This document shows, one piece after another, positions 1-8,870 of a stretch of DNA of 64,000 nt. Origin of the DNA: Clostridium beijerinckii (GTDB lineage Bacteria; Bacillota; Clostridia; Clostridiales; Clostridiaceae); assembly GCA_003129525.1 (NCBI GenBank), contig CP029329.1:3532001-3596000 (forward strand). The letters are read 5' to 3'. A program made the translations under genes and the position numbers. Position 1 is the first letter of the stretch. Every line of letters starts with the position of its first letter. Below the pieces are notes generated by a model. It made no database searches. It was not told where the DNA came from and saw only the letters and a list, made by a program, of their open reading frames with translations.

Positions 1-1010
1 ATAACTGCTGACATCTTTCCTGAAAATCCTAGAATTATTGATATTAGTCCTGCTCCACAGATTACATATACACTATATACCTTAGTTAATGCCATAACTC
101 CTATGTTCTCACCATAAGTTGTTGTAGGAACTGAGCCAAACATTCCTGAAATAATAGTTGATAATCCGTCTCCAAGTAAAGATCTATGAAGACCTGGATC
201 TTCTGTCAAATCATTGCCTACAATACTACTAGTAACCTTTAAATGTCCTACATGTTCTGCAACTACTACAAATGTTGCTGGTAATATTGTTAATATTGCA
301 TTCATATCAAAATGAGCTAATTTTATATTTGGTAATACAAAGAAACTTGCATTATTTATTGTACTAAAATCTACTATTCCCATAAATAATGCTGTAATAT
401 ATCCTACTACGATTCCTATTAATATAGGTATAACCTTTAGAAATCCTTTTAACAATACATTACATAAAATTACTGCAACTAATGTTACCATTGATACAAT
501 TACCCAAGTTGTATTTATCACTGGAGAATTGCTTCCTCCAACTGGGAATCCTGCCATATCTGCTGCAGTAGCTGCTAATTCTAAACCTATTATTGTTACT
601 ATTGATCCCATTGCTGCTGGTGGAAATAATTTATTAATCCATCCCATACCTGTGCGTCCTACAATAATTGCTATTATTGAAAAGAGTATTCCTGTAGCTA
701 CAAAGCCACCTTGTACAGTTTGAAAATCATATCCTTGACTATATAATAATAATACTGGTGATATAAAAGCAAAACTTGATCCCAAATAAGCTGGAATCCT
801 TCTTTTAGTAAGGAATGCGTATAATAAAGTACCTATCCCATTAAAAAATAAAACTGTTGTTGGATCAACATTTAAAAGGATTGGTACTAAAACTGATGAT
901 CCAAACATTGCAAATAAATGTTGGATACTTAATGGAATTGCCATCTTTAAAGGAACTTTATCTGTTACCCCTATAAAATCATGTTCATTGTCTAATAATT
1001 TATTATTCAT
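1..1010 (-). CDS. uraA: Uracil permease (NCS2 family), 3' end beyond window
   Basis: A membrane symporter of the nucleobase:cation symporter-2 family, most likely the uracil/proton permease UraA used for pyrimidine salvage. About 336 residues are visible; full members have about 420-430, so the C-terminal part lies left of the window. The protein is strongly hydrophobic. It carries the family hallmarks AEHVGH (about residues 249-254, holding the substrate-binding Glu) and TYGENIGV (about 296-303), both typical of uracil rather than purine carriers. Two adjacent ATGs exist (1008-1010 and 1011-1013). An AAGGGGG ribosome-binding site sits 8 bases before the inner one, so 1010 was chosen. It has its own promoter and no pyrimidine gene beside it in the window. 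Confidence 0.9.
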   Translation of the reverse strand, partial: MNNKLLDNEHDFIGVTDKVPLKMAIPLSIQHLFAMFGSSVLVPILLNVDPTTVLFFNGIGTLLYAFLTKRRIPAYLGSSFAFISPVLLLYSQGYDFQTVQGGFVATGILFSIIAIIVGRTGMGWINKLFPPAAMGSIVTIIGLELAATAADMAGFPVGGSNSPVINTTWVIVSMVTLVAVILCNVLLKGFLKVIPILIGIVVGYITALFMGIVDFSTINNASFFVLPNIKLAHFDMNAILTILPATFVVVAEHVGHLKVTSSIVGNDLTEDPGLHRSLLGDGLSTIISGMFGSVPTTTYGENIGVMALTKVYSVYVICGAGLISIILGFSGKMSAV

Positions 1011-1064
1011 CATATTATCCCCCTTCTTAGTTTCGCTGAACTAAATTAAAAGTACATAGTTCAT

Positions 1065-1094
1065 AAAATATCACAAAAGCATAGAGTTTGTCAA
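1065..1094 (-). promoter_or_regulatory. Sigma-A-type promoter of uraA
   Basis: On the minus strand a perfect -35 TTGACA (1089-1094) is followed after 18 bases by TATTTT (1065-1070). Transcription would begin about 45-50 bases before the uraA start. This leaves no room for a PyrR-type attenuator, so any uracil control must act at initiation or in trans. Confidence 0.6.
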
Positions 1095-1140
1095 TAATTT
1101 TGTATAAAATATAGAATTTAAATCTTTATTTGTATTGTAA

Positions 1141-1167
1141 ATTTTAAAGTAATTAGTACTTTAAAAT
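1141..1167. repeat. Perfect 11-bp inverted repeat upstream of uraA
   Basis: ATTTTAAAGTA (1141-1151) and its exact reverse complement (1157-1167) flank a 5-base loop. It lies about 45 bp upstream of the uraA -35 box and 210 bp before the Spo0E-like gene. It could be an operator or a weak terminator-like hairpin; it has no U-tract. Apart from this and the promoter, I see nothing else in the gene-free interval 1014-1379. Confidence 0.5.
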
Positions 1168-1379
1168 GTAGAATTTTACCTTTACATTGAAACTCAGTAT
1201 CTTTTTTATTAAATTATAATACTTCTATATAAACATTAAAATATATACCGTAATCTATTATTTAATTTGCAATATAATGCAATTAATCAGAATTAATTGA
1301 ATTTATAAAAACGTTTACAAATGATGTTACATAATTTATTTATAAATTAAAATATAATTTAGTAGAGGAAGGTGTTATT

Positions 1380-1580
1380 ATGACTTATTTAGGACTACTT
1401 GACATTAAACTTAAAATATTAGTTAGAAAAGTTTTGCTCAATATTTTGTTAATTATTTTTTCAACTAGAAATAAATATATCGTTGCCTTATCTCAAAATT
1501 TGGACAAGCATATTGTTTTATATCAAAAAGAATTATTGTTATTTTATTTCTATGATAATACTAATAAGTTTGTCAAATAA
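1380..1580 (+). CDS. Small Spo0E-like protein (possible Spo0A~P phosphatase)
   Basis: A 66-residue protein. Residues 37-48 read LSQNLDKHIVLY, which resembles the SQxLDxxIxxY core of the Spo0E aspartyl-phosphate phosphatase family; these small helical-hairpin proteins remove phosphate from Spo0A and delay sporulation. The first helix region (about 8-30) is unusually hydrophobic for the family, so the call is tentative. A GAGGAAGG ribosome-binding site lies 7-8 bases before the ATG, supporting expression. The spo0A gene itself begins about 2.1 kb away on the other strand. This is a recognition by motif, not by alignment; it could also be a small membrane peptide that matches the motif by chance. 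Confidence 0.5.
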   Translation: MTYLGLLDIKLKILVRKVLLNILLIIFSTRNKYIVALSQNLDKHIVLYQKELLLFYFYDNTNKFVK

Positions 1581-1651
1581 AATATTCTTATGATTATTTG
1601 TCATGACTCAGACGGATTATAGATACTCACTGTTAAAATTGAACTTTTGTG

Positions 1652-1733
1652 TATAATCAACCAAAATCGAGGGGCTGCTTTTGTAACCGTTAGTGAATAT
1701 TTTGACGTAATGTTCTTCAAAAACATGTCCCTC
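1652..1733 (+). ncRNA. Possible structured small RNA
   Basis: Within the gene-free interval 1581-1947 a TATAAT box (1652-1657) is followed 12 bases later by a GC-richer imperfect stem: GAGGGGCTGCTTTTG (1669-1683) can pair with CAAAAACATGTCCCTC (1718-1733), about 14 pairs with small bulges, enclosing about 34 bases. No open frame covers it. A good -35 hexamer is not evident. It might be a small RNA, an untranslated leader, or the end of a decayed mobile element. The rest of the interval shows nothing I recognise. Confidence 0.25.
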
Positions 1734-1947
1734 TATATCTCATATCTAATATCTACTATTATTCACGCATGCTACAGTTTGATTTAATATAAGCATCCGC
1801 GTAGTTCACTCTTTACAATTCTGAGGAAATTAATAAAATGCTAAAACATCTATTTTCCTTACTTTCGCTATATTTAAATTAGTTATATTTGCACCAATTA
1901 ATATTCTTTATAATATCATCTTCTATATAATCAATTTAGTTTATAAT

Positions 1948-2151
1948 TTATCTAATTACTAATATCTTTTCATTATCATTAAATAAAATTTCTTTCATTG
2001 ATCCAAAAATTATTTTTTTATTATACTCTTCTGCCATCATATCAATTAAACTAATTTGTGAATTCATTAATTTACTTTTAAATACCATAATAGTCTTGTG
2101 ATTACCTTCAAGTATTGCTTGAATAATATCTCTCTCATATGTATTTTGCAT
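1948..2151 (-). CDS. Small hypothetical protein (67 aa)
   Basis: I do not recognise this 67-residue protein. It is charged and probably helical, with no membrane segment, Cys motif or signal peptide. The case for a real gene is the AAAGGAG ribosome-binding site 8 bases before the ATG. The first 45 residues (MQNTYERDIIQAILEGN and onward) look like a small cytoplasmic helical protein. It stands alone, between the Spo0E-like gene and a decayed region. It may be a species-restricted regulator or a remnant. Confidence 0.4.
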   Translation of the reverse strand: MQNTYERDIIQAILEGNHKTIMVFKSKLMNSQISLIDMMAEEYNKKIIFGSMKEILFNDNEKILVIR

Positions 2152-2230
2152 TTTCTTTTCTCCTTTGTTGTTGCTTAACTTAAAGAATTATAATATTATT
2201 TAATCTTTATTACTGTTTCCGTTGTTACGT

Positions 2231-2237
2231 ACCTCCT
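2231..2237 (-). other. Orphan Shine-Dalgarno in the gene-free interval 2152-2892
   Basis: A perfect AGGAGGT on the minus strand is followed by ACGTAACAACGG with no usable start codon at normal spacing. Together with the 15-codon frame at 2671-2718 and the transposase remnant at 2430-2545, it suggests that this 741-bp interval is the residue of decayed small genes. I see no intact gene here. Confidence 0.3.
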
Positions 2238-2429
2238 AATTTTAATTCGTAAATTCTTTTTTAAATCTGACACTAATTTTTATTATTTGAAATTATTTCT
2301 CACAAGTTTAGTTATCCATAGACATTAAAATGCACTACTATCTCATTTTTTCAATATACTTTAAGTGTTTTTTGATTACGCATGATTAACAACTTCCTTT
2401 CTTTGTTTAGAACTTAATTTATTAATTGG

Positions 2430-2545
2430 CTAAAAAATTAAAATGAATTAAAGAATGTCTATCAGGAGAAAAAGCAGTTACACAGATATGTGATGACATG
2501 GAAATTAATAAAGCTACATTTTCGATTGGTTGAAAATATATAATT
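2430..2545 (+). pseudogene. Decayed IS3-type transposase helix-turn-helix fragment
   Basis: Read on the plus strand from 2447, codons give IKECLSGEKAVTQICDDMEI followed by NKATF. This matches the usual N-terminal helix-turn-helix of IS3-family OrfA proteins (LSGEKSVTQIC..xGIxxxTFYxW). A TGA stands immediately upstream in the same frame, and a TGA follows shortly after TF; a one-base shift would restore a W/L-V-type continuation. No start, catalytic part or clear terminal repeats were found. I treat it as a short relic of an insertion sequence. Confidence 0.45.
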
Positions 2546-2670
2546 ATATTATTGTTGCATTCTACATTTCGAATAATGATAATTATCAAGCCAATGCTGA
2601 TTAATTTAAAATTTACTATCAACAAAGTTTGTGCATGGGTAAAAAATGCGAAGCTAATGGATATGCGGCA

Positions 2671-2718
2671 CTATTGAATATAGATATTAAACTCATTTTT
2701 TATTCTTGTTTTCTGCAT
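2671..2718 (-). pseudogene. 15-codon reading frame with a strong ribosome-binding site
   Basis: The frame encodes only MQKTRIKNEFNIYIQ before a TAG, yet a perfect GGAGG lies 8 bases before its ATG. It is either the surviving 5' end of a decayed gene, which fits the transposase relic just downstream, or a tiny leader peptide. Nothing downstream on the minus strand looks like a gene it could regulate. Confidence 0.3.
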
Positions 2719-2892
2719 AAAAATAACCTCCTATTAGTTAGATTGTTACACCCAACTAATAAAAGGTATTAGTCTTACATAATTTCAAAGTATTAATTGC
2801 TATGAAAAAGCATTAGTTGCTATTATTATGCACATGGAAATTGTTTACAAAAAATTCTTCTTATCTAACAAATTATATAGCTTTAGAACCTT

Positions 2893-3714
2893 TTAGCTAA
2901 CCTTATTCTTAAGTCTTAATTTATCAGCAATAATTGCGATAAATTCTGAATTTGTAGGCTTGCCCTTTTCAGTATGAACAGTATATCCAAATAGTCTGTT
3001 AATAGCCTCTATTTGGCCTCTACCCCACGCAACTTCTATTGCATGTCTTATTGCTCTTTCTACTCTTGAAGCTGTTGTATTGTACTTCTTAGCTATTGAA
3101 GGGTATAATTCCTTAGTTACAGCTGATAATAGTTCCATATCATTAACAACCATAGTTATAGCTTCTCTTAAATACATGTATCCTTTTATATGAGCTGGTA
3201 CACCAACTTCGTGTATTATATTGGTTATTTCTGTTTCCAAGTCCATAGGTGCCTTTGTTCTATTTTCACTTGTTGGAGATATCATTGATGATGTTTGATA
3301 TGAAGTTCTTACATTTGATATTTGTGAAGAAACACCATTAAACATTTCTCTTATTCTCTTAGTGAATACTTCCATGTCAAAAGGTTTTACAGTATAATAA
3401 TCTGCTCCAAGTGTTATAGCTTGTTGAGTAATTTTATCTTGTCCAACTGCTGATAAGATTATTATTCTTGGAACTTTTTCTAATTCCATAGTATTTAATC
3501 GTTCAAGAACACCTAATCCATCCAAATGTGGCATAATAATATCAAGAATAACTAAATCAGGCTTTCTTTCTACTATTAATTCTAAAGCCTCTCTACCATC
3601 CTTTGCAATTCCTGTAACAACTATATCTCTTTGATTTAAGAGATAGTCATTTAAGATACTACAAAATTCTTTGTTATCGTCAGCAATCAGTACAGATATT
3701 TTTGAATCTTCCAT
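2893..3714 (-). CDS. spo0A: Sporulation master regulator Spo0A
   Basis: Response regulator that, once phosphorylated, switches the cell to sporulation and, in solventogenic clostridia, to solvent formation. Length 273 aa, normal for the family. Residues 1-125 form the receiver: acidic pair D12/D13, phospho-acceptor D58 in LVILDIIMP, the switch Ser in IILSAVG and the conserved Lys in YTVKPFD. A linker of about 30 residues leads to the Spo0A-specific DNA-binding domain (about 150-270), ending with the conserved segment [19 protein letters not shown]. The start has AAAGGAGA at good spacing. The order spo0A, spoIVB, recN is the usual clostridial one. It is transcribed alone, separated from spoIVB by a terminator and its own promoter. 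Confidence 0.98.
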   Translation of the reverse strand: MEDSKISVLIADDNKEFCSILNDYLLNQRDIVVTGIAKDGREALELIVERKPDLVILDIIMPHLDGLGVLERLNTMELEKVPRIIILSAVGQDKITQQAITLGADYYTVKPFDMEVFTKRIREMFNGVSSQISNVRTSYQTSSMISPTSENRTKAPMDLETEITNIIHEVGVPAHIKGYMYLREAITMVVNDMELLSAVTKELYPSIAKKYNTTASRVERAIRHAIEVAWGRGQIEAINRLFGYTVHTEKGKPTNSEFIAIIADKLRLKNKVS

Positions 3715-3812
3715 ATTTTTTCTCTCTCCTTTAGTCCATTCTTAAATTATGTTTTGCATTTTAGCTTTTACCCTTATAAACACATATTGCATAACAGTTC
3801 TAATATTACACA

Positions 3813-3841
3813 TATATATTATTTCTACAAAATTTTGTAAA
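3813..3841 (-). promoter_or_regulatory. Promoter of spo0A with a near-0A box and palindrome
   Basis: On the minus strand TTTACA (3836-3841) and TATATA (3813-3818) are 17 bases apart, a good sigma-A promoter about 100 bases before the gene. The spacer contains TGTAGAA (3823-3829), one base from the 0A box TGTCGAA, overlapped by a 14-bp perfect palindrome TACAAAATTTTGTA (3826-3839). Spo0A autoregulation would be expected from other species, but the site here is only a near match. The rest of 3715-4239 is AT-rich with no gene. Confidence 0.5.
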
Positions 3842-4239
3842 ATCCTTTTTCTTATTAGGGTATGTACATTTGTTTTAATAAATATTTTATTTTCTATTAA
3901 TACAATTCATTTTAGTTAAATATTTTATATGTTTAATTGTTTTAATGTATTTATATTCCACTATTTGTAAATTATACGCTTTTCTTCTCAAGAAGTAAAT
4001 AGTTTCTCAAAAAATACTTTAAAGTATTTTTTTAAATAAAAATGTAACTATATATTTCATCAATTCACAATTATTAATTGAATATATAGTTATTATATAT
4101 TTATATCTCTTTTTCTACAATGTTTAATAATATCTTCATAAAAAAATCATCCAAATTTCTCTATTTATATATTAATAAATAGTTAATAACTTCTAAAAAT
4201 ATAATTTTTATTGAAACAATAATAAAAATTGAAACCATA

Positions 4240-4281
4240 AAAATTCTGCTAACCAAATTTATATTTGATTAGCAGAATTTT
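4240..4281 (-). terminator. Terminator of spoIVB
   Basis: A 19-bp stem with one mismatch (4240-4258 with 4263-4281) and a 4-base loop lies 20 bases after the spoIVB stop, followed on the minus strand by a short T-rich tract. Confidence 0.8.
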
Positions 4282-4301
4282 CTCTGTCTTTATTAAAAGT
4301 T

Positions 4302-5492
4302 TCACTTTATTATTCCCGCATCTTGAAGCATCCATTCTATATATATTCCATATCCTGTATCCGGCTTATTAATTAATACATGAGTTACAGCTCCTATAAT
4401 TTTATTATTTTGAATGATTGGGCTTCCACTCATTCCTTGCACTATTCCTCCCGTTTTCTCTAATAACCTAGGGTCTGTAATTTTAATTACCATGCTTTTA
4501 GATCCTGCAATAGACTGATTTAAAAGCCTTTCAATTTCAATATCAAACTCCTGTGGACCACTTTCATCAATTGTTGTAATTATTTTTGCTTTTCCGATAG
4601 ATATTTCATCTCTAAATCCAACTTTAAGCGGTTTTATTTTTTTATTTAACGCCTCCATGTTTTTAATTTCTCCAAAAATTCCACTTTGCGTATTCTTTTG
4701 AATATCGCCAGTTGGTATTTGTTCATTTATAAAAATTCCTCTTAATTCACCAGGCGACCCTTTTTCTCCTTTTCTAACACTTATTATAGATGATTCTAAC
4801 ACATCTCCTTTTTTTATTAAGAAAGGTTCATTGGTATCACAATCTGTAATTGGATGTCCTAATGCTCCAAATTTCTTGGTGACATCATCAAAAAATGTCA
4901 ATGTTCCAACTCCAGCTGTAGAATCTCTAATCCATAATCCAATTTTATAATCTTTATCATTTTCCTTTTTTAAATGAATAACTTTAGTAAAATTCTCACC
5001 ATTTCTTAAAATATCAACTTTTATATCATCTTGTTCACATTGTTTGATTGTTTTTAATAAATCAATAGAATTTTCCATCTCTTCGCCATTTACTTTTAAT
5101 ATTACATCACCAATTTCGAGACCACATAGTTTTCCAGGACTTTCTTCTTTTTTATTATTAACTTCTATATCAGAATATCCTACAATAAGAACACCTTCAC
5201 TATTTACTCTTACTCCTATAGGATTTCCACCTGGATAAACTTCTAAATCTTTAATTTTATGAACTTCTAAAGATTTAAGTGGAATCATACCTAAAAATTT
5301 TATTTCATATTTATTTTCATTATTTTTAATTTTATTTATTGTATTTCCTATTGGTGCAATTGATTGTACTGTTTTTTCATTTCTAGTATAAATTTTATTA
5401 GGTAAATTACTTATCCTCATTGTGGTAATTAAAACTAGAATCAGGATTGGAGTTATAATTAGACTAGTTGTACATAAAAATTTTTTCTTCAT
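4302..5492 (-). CDS. spoIVB: SpoIV B serine peptidase (sporulation checkpoint protease)
   Basis: Forespore-made S55-family serine peptidase that is secreted into the space between forespore and mother cell and there triggers pro-sigma-K processing, or in clostridia a related late-sporulation signal. It has 396 aa with an N-terminal membrane anchor (about 10-28), a PDZ domain (about 95-175) and a C-terminal peptidase domain. The catalytic His is H213 in GALGHP and the nucleophile is S355 in GMSGSP. The start follows a GGAGGAG-type ribosome-binding site. The gene lies between recN and spo0A as in other clostridia, with terminators on both sides, so it is a single-gene unit. The upstream gap 5493-5785 holds nothing else I can name and no convincing sigma-G box. 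Confidence 0.96.
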   Translation of the reverse strand: MKKKFLCTTSLIITPILILVLITTMRISNLPNKIYTRNEKTVQSIAPIGNTINKIKNNENKYEIKFLGMIPLKSLEVHKIKDLEVYPGGNPIGVRVNSEGVLIVGYSDIEVNNKKEESPGKLCGLEIGDVILKVNGEEMENSIDLLKTIKQCEQDDIKVDILRNGENFTKVIHLKKENDKDYKIGLWIRDSTAGVGTLTFFDDVTKKFGALGHPITDCDTNEPFLIKKGDVLESSIISVRKGEKGSPGELRGIFINEQIPTGDIQKNTQSGIFGEIKNMEALNKKIKPLKVGFRDEISIGKAKIITTIDESGPQEFDIEIERLLNQSIAGSKSMVIKITDPRLLEKTGGIVQGMSGSPIIQNNKIIGAVTHVLINKPDTGYGIYIEWMLQDAGIIK

Positions 5493-5785
5493 ATTTCTCT
5501 CCTCCTTTACTTCATATCTTTAATTTCCCCACTATGCAAAATTCTTATCCTATAAGAACTTTGTTATTGCAGACAAAAAATTTAGCATATACTAAATTTT
5601 AATAATTGTATAATTTTATTTCTTATATCAAAAAAATATTTAAAATCTAATCAAAACATCATGACTGCTCAGATTTTGTTTTATAATTTTAAATTTTCAA
5701 ATATCAATATGGCTCTGATGAACTTCATAAAAATATACAATAAAGTCTATTTTTCTTTTATAATTAATTAATATTTTTATAAAAA

Positions 5786-5818
5786 AAAATAAAACCATGG
5801 AATCCATGATTTTATTTT
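5786..5818 (-). terminator. Terminator downstream of recN
   Basis: A 15-bp stem with one mismatch (5786-5800 with 5804-5818), 3-base loop, followed on the minus strand by a run of T. It lies 25 bases after the recN stop. Confidence 0.8.
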
Positions 5819-5843
5819 TACCAAATTTTATTTCTATATGTAT

Positions 5844-7532
5844 TTATTTTTTAATTTCTATTTTTTTTAATTCACTTAATTTTATCATTTCTTTAACATT
5901 GTTTAATGTAGCTTCTGTTATATCATCACCAGTCAGCATTTTACTTATTTCAAGTTCTTTCTCTTCTTTTAACAAAACTTTTATTTTAGTATATGTCTTA
6001 TTATCTATTACCTTTTTCGTAACAAAATAATGATAATCCGATAAAACTGCAATTTGTGGTAAATGAGTTATACATAAAACTTGATGTGTTTTTGATAATT
6101 GATACATTTTTTCTCCAACTCTTTGTGCAACAGCTCCACTTATACCGGTATCTATTTCATCAAATATCAAAGTAGGTATTTCATCTTTTTCGGCAAAAAC
6201 ACATTTTAAAGCTAACATGATTCTTGAAAGTTCTCCACCTGACAACACTTTTTCTAGTGGCATAAGTGGCTCTCCTGGATTTGTAGATATTAAAAAGCAT
6301 ACGTCATCAAACCCTTTTTCATTGAAGTCCTCTTCAAGAGATACTCTTATTTCCATTCTTGATTTTTCAAGTCCTACAAACGTAAGTTCTTTTAAAATTT
6401 TTTCTTTTAAATGTTTACTTTTATTTACTCTAAGCTTGTGAATTACCAGAGCTTCTTCTTTCATCTTAAATAATATTTCTTTTTCTTTTTGTTTAAGTTC
6501 TTCAATTATTTTCTCTGAATTTATTATTTCATCATATTCCTTTTTTATCTTTTGATGATAGTCTAATATTTCTGGAATAGTTGGTGCATATTTTTTCTTA
6601 TATTGATTTATTTCATAAATTCTAGCATTTAGTTTTTCTAATGCATTTTGATCAAAAACAATTTCTTCAGCCATATCTCGAATTTCATGACTAACTTCTT
6701 CTAAAGTATAAAATGCCTCTTCAATGGCTTCTTTATTCTTTTTTATTTTTTCAAAATGGTTTTCTACATTGGATAATTCTTGAATTACTTTAGAAATGGA
6801 ATCAATTACACTAAATTCTTCATTTCCATTTAATATTCCATATGAAGAAACTAAACTATTATTAATTTTTTCAGCATTGGCTAATATATTATATTCTTCT
6901 TTTAAACTGTCTTCTTCATTTTCTTTAAGTTTTGCTTTTTCGATATCTTGAATTTGAAATTTTAAATAATCTAGTAATTTATCTCTATCTTGGTTCCCAA
7001 AAATTCTTTTAATATCTTCTTTTACTTCTATTAAGCTTTTTCTTAAATCATTAAACTTATTTAATGGCTTTACTATTTCAATTCCAATAAAATCATCTAA
7101 ATATGATATATGACTAGTTCTTTGCAAAAGATCAACATTTTGATGTTGTCCATGAATGTCCAAAAGCTTTGCTCTTACTTTTCTTAATTCTGATGTAATA
7201 AAACTTTTTCCGTTAATTTTAATTAAATTTTTTCCACTTTGATGACTTTCCCTTGAAACAATTAATACATCATCATATTCAATATCTAGTTCTTGTAAAA
7301 CTTCAACTACTTTAGATTTTTCAAGAGTAAATAATGCTTCCACATATGTTTTATCTTCACCTGTTCTTATTAAACTCTTAGAAAACTTCCCACCAAGAAC
7401 AAAGTCTATTGCATCTATCAAAATAGACTTTCCAGCCCCTGTTTCTCCTGAAAGTATATTAAATCCTTCACTAAAGTTTATTGTTGTTTCTTCTATTAAT
7501 GCAAAATTTTTAATATTTAATTGAATTAACAT
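5844..7532 (-). CDS. recN: DNA repair ATPase RecN
   Basis: SMC-like ATPase that gathers double-strand break ends for recombination repair. It has 562 aa, normal length. Walker A GETGAGKS is at 29-36, a long coiled coil occupies the middle (about 150-400), and the C-terminal half carries the ABC signature LSGGELSR and Walker B LIFDEID. The gene follows argR by 18 bases and is probably cotranscribed with the argR-nadK-tlyA-dxs run; a terminator ends the unit. The argR-recN pairing is common in Firmicutes. Confidence 0.97.
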   Translation of the reverse strand: MLIQLNIKNFALIEETTINFSEGFNILSGETGAGKSILIDAIDFVLGGKFSKSLIRTGEDKTYVEALFTLEKSKVVEVLQELDIEYDDVLIVSRESHQSGKNLIKINGKSFITSELRKVRAKLLDIHGQHQNVDLLQRTSHISYLDDFIGIEIVKPLNKFNDLRKSLIEVKEDIKRIFGNQDRDKLLDYLKFQIQDIEKAKLKENEEDSLKEEYNILANAEKINNSLVSSYGILNGNEEFSVIDSISKVIQELSNVENHFEKIKKNKEAIEEAFYTLEEVSHEIRDMAEEIVFDQNALEKLNARIYEINQYKKKYAPTIPEILDYHQKIKKEYDEIINSEKIIEELKQKEKEILFKMKEEALVIHKLRVNKSKHLKEKILKELTFVGLEKSRMEIRVSLEEDFNEKGFDDVCFLISTNPGEPLMPLEKVLSGGELSRIMLALKCVFAEKDEIPTLIFDEIDTGISGAVAQRVGEKMYQLSKTHQVLCITHLPQIAVLSDYHYFVTKKVIDNKTYTKIKVLLKEEKELEISKMLTGDDITEATLNNVKEMIKLSELKKIEIKK

Positions 7533-7550
7533 TTCATCCCATCCTTATAA

Positions 7551-8003
7551 TTATGATGACATTCTCTTTCTTATTTTCTCTACCAAGTCTTCAGCACTTT
7601 CTAAACTTCTAAGTAAAATAAATATAGTGTTATCTCCAGCGACTGTTCCTGCAATATCTGCACTTTCCAGATTATCAACAGCTTCTGCTGCAATTGGTGC
7701 TGAACCCGTTATAGTTTTTATAACAACCATCTTATCTACGTTTTCTACGGAAAGGACTGTATTAGTTAATATATTGCTTAATCTATCAATAATATTTTTT
7801 TGTTCTCCTGTTGATACAAAATACTTAGACTTGCCACTTGAAGCTTGCATTTTTATTAATTTTAAATTTTTAATGTCTCTTGATACAGTTGCTTGAGTTA
7901 CATCAAAACCTTCTTTTTTTAATACATCTGCTAACTCTTCTTGTGTTTCTATTTCTCTTGAGCTTATAATTTCTAATATTTTTGTATGTCTTTTTGACTT
8001 CAA
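7551..8003 (-). CDS. argR: Arginine repressor ArgR/AhrC
   Basis: Hexameric arginine-responsive repressor of arginine biosynthesis and activator of catabolism. It has 150 aa. The N-terminal winged helix (1-70) includes the recognition segment [16 protein letters not shown], and the C-terminal oligomerisation and arginine-binding domain has the [10 protein letters not shown] motif typical of the family. Its start overlaps the nadK stop by 4 bases (ATGA-type coupling). No arginine gene lies nearby; association with recN and nadK is a conserved clostridial arrangement. Confidence 0.96.
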   Translation of the reverse strand: MKSKRHTKILEIISSREIETQEELADVLKKEGFDVTQATVSRDIKNLKLIKMQASSGKSKYFVSTGEQKNIIDRLSNILTNTVLSVENVDKMVVIKTITGSAPIAAEAVDNLESADIAGTVAGDNTIFILLRSLESAEDLVEKIRKRMSS

Positions 8004-8854
8004 AATTTTTCACCATCGCATTCTTTAGAATTATTTAAAATCTTACTCCTCAAAACCTTAAAATAATCATAATCATCAAATAAAAGTAACTTTACACTTT
8101 TTTTATTTTTGCTCACCTTTACTGAAGTTTCATGATTAAGTTTAATCGCCTTTTGACCATCCACTGTTAAATAAATTTTTTCTTCCTCATGATCTGCACA
8201 TATTTCTATAATACTATCACCTTTTAATACAATAGTTTGCATACTTTTAGTGTGTGGGCATATAGGTGTTATGGTTATAAGTTCTAAATCTGGATATACA
8301 AATGGCCCACCTGCTGAAAATGAATATGCTGTAGAACCTGTGGGTGTTGCAATAATAAGTCCATCCCCTTTAAATGTTGAATATATTTTACCATCTACAA
8401 ATATCTTAAACCTTACCATTCTTGACAATGTTCCTCTAGCTAGTACTACATCATTTAGTGCTTTAAGTTCTTCATCTTCTTCATTAGGTTCAACCTTGCA
8501 ACTTAACATCATTCTATCTACAATTTTATATTTGCCTTCTTCAAGTTTTTTAAGTGCATTATCAATATCAGAGATATCTACACTGGACAGAAAACCTAAA
8601 TTCCCTATGTTTATTCCCAATATAGGTGCGTTAAAACTTTCATTTAAAGATCTTGCTATTCCAAGGAGGGTTCCATCTCCTCCAAGTACAACAAGTAAAT
8701 CGATGTCTTTTAAATCTTGCTTTTCAATATCAAAAGAGCTAAAAATAGAAATATCTTTAAAGTTAAACTTTTCTCTAAATTTCTTAATAACCATATGTAA
8801 TATTTTATTATCTTTATCTTTTGATGGATTAATTGCAATTCCAATATTATTCAT
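8000..8854 (-). CDS. nadK: NAD kinase
   Basis: Phosphorylates NAD to NADP. It has 284 aa. The catalytic GGDGT loop is at 58-62, and the conserved NE/D and [12 protein letters not shown] motifs of the family occur in the second half, where the visible segment is [15 protein letters not shown]. It is coupled to argR by a 4-base overlap and preceded by tlyA at 16 bases. Soluble, cytoplasmic. A long open frame on the opposite strand is only a shadow of this gene. Confidence 0.97.
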   Translation of the reverse strand: MNNIGIAINPSKDKDNKILHMVIKKFREKFNFKDISIFSSFDIEKQDLKDIDLLVVLGGDGTLLGIARSLNESFNAPILGINIGNLGFLSSVDISDIDNALKKLEEGKYKIVDRMMLSCKVEPNEEDEELKALNDVVLARGTLSRMVRFKIFVDGKIYSTFKGDGLIIATPTGSTAYSFSAGGPFVYPDLELITITPICPHTKSMQTIVLKGDSIIEICADHEEEKIYLTVDGQKAIKLNHETSVKVSKNKKSVKLLLFDDYDYFKVLRSKILNNSKECDGEKF

Positions 8855-8870
8855 AGCTCCTCCAAAGAAG

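Noticed and set aside
1353..1358. TATAAT as promoter of the Spo0E-like gene
   Set aside because: The start point would fall inside the ribosome-binding site, and no -35 box is at proper distance.
2422..2625. 67-codon minus-strand frame
   Set aside because: It lies antisense to the transposase relic, lacks a ribosome-binding site and has low-complexity Ile runs.
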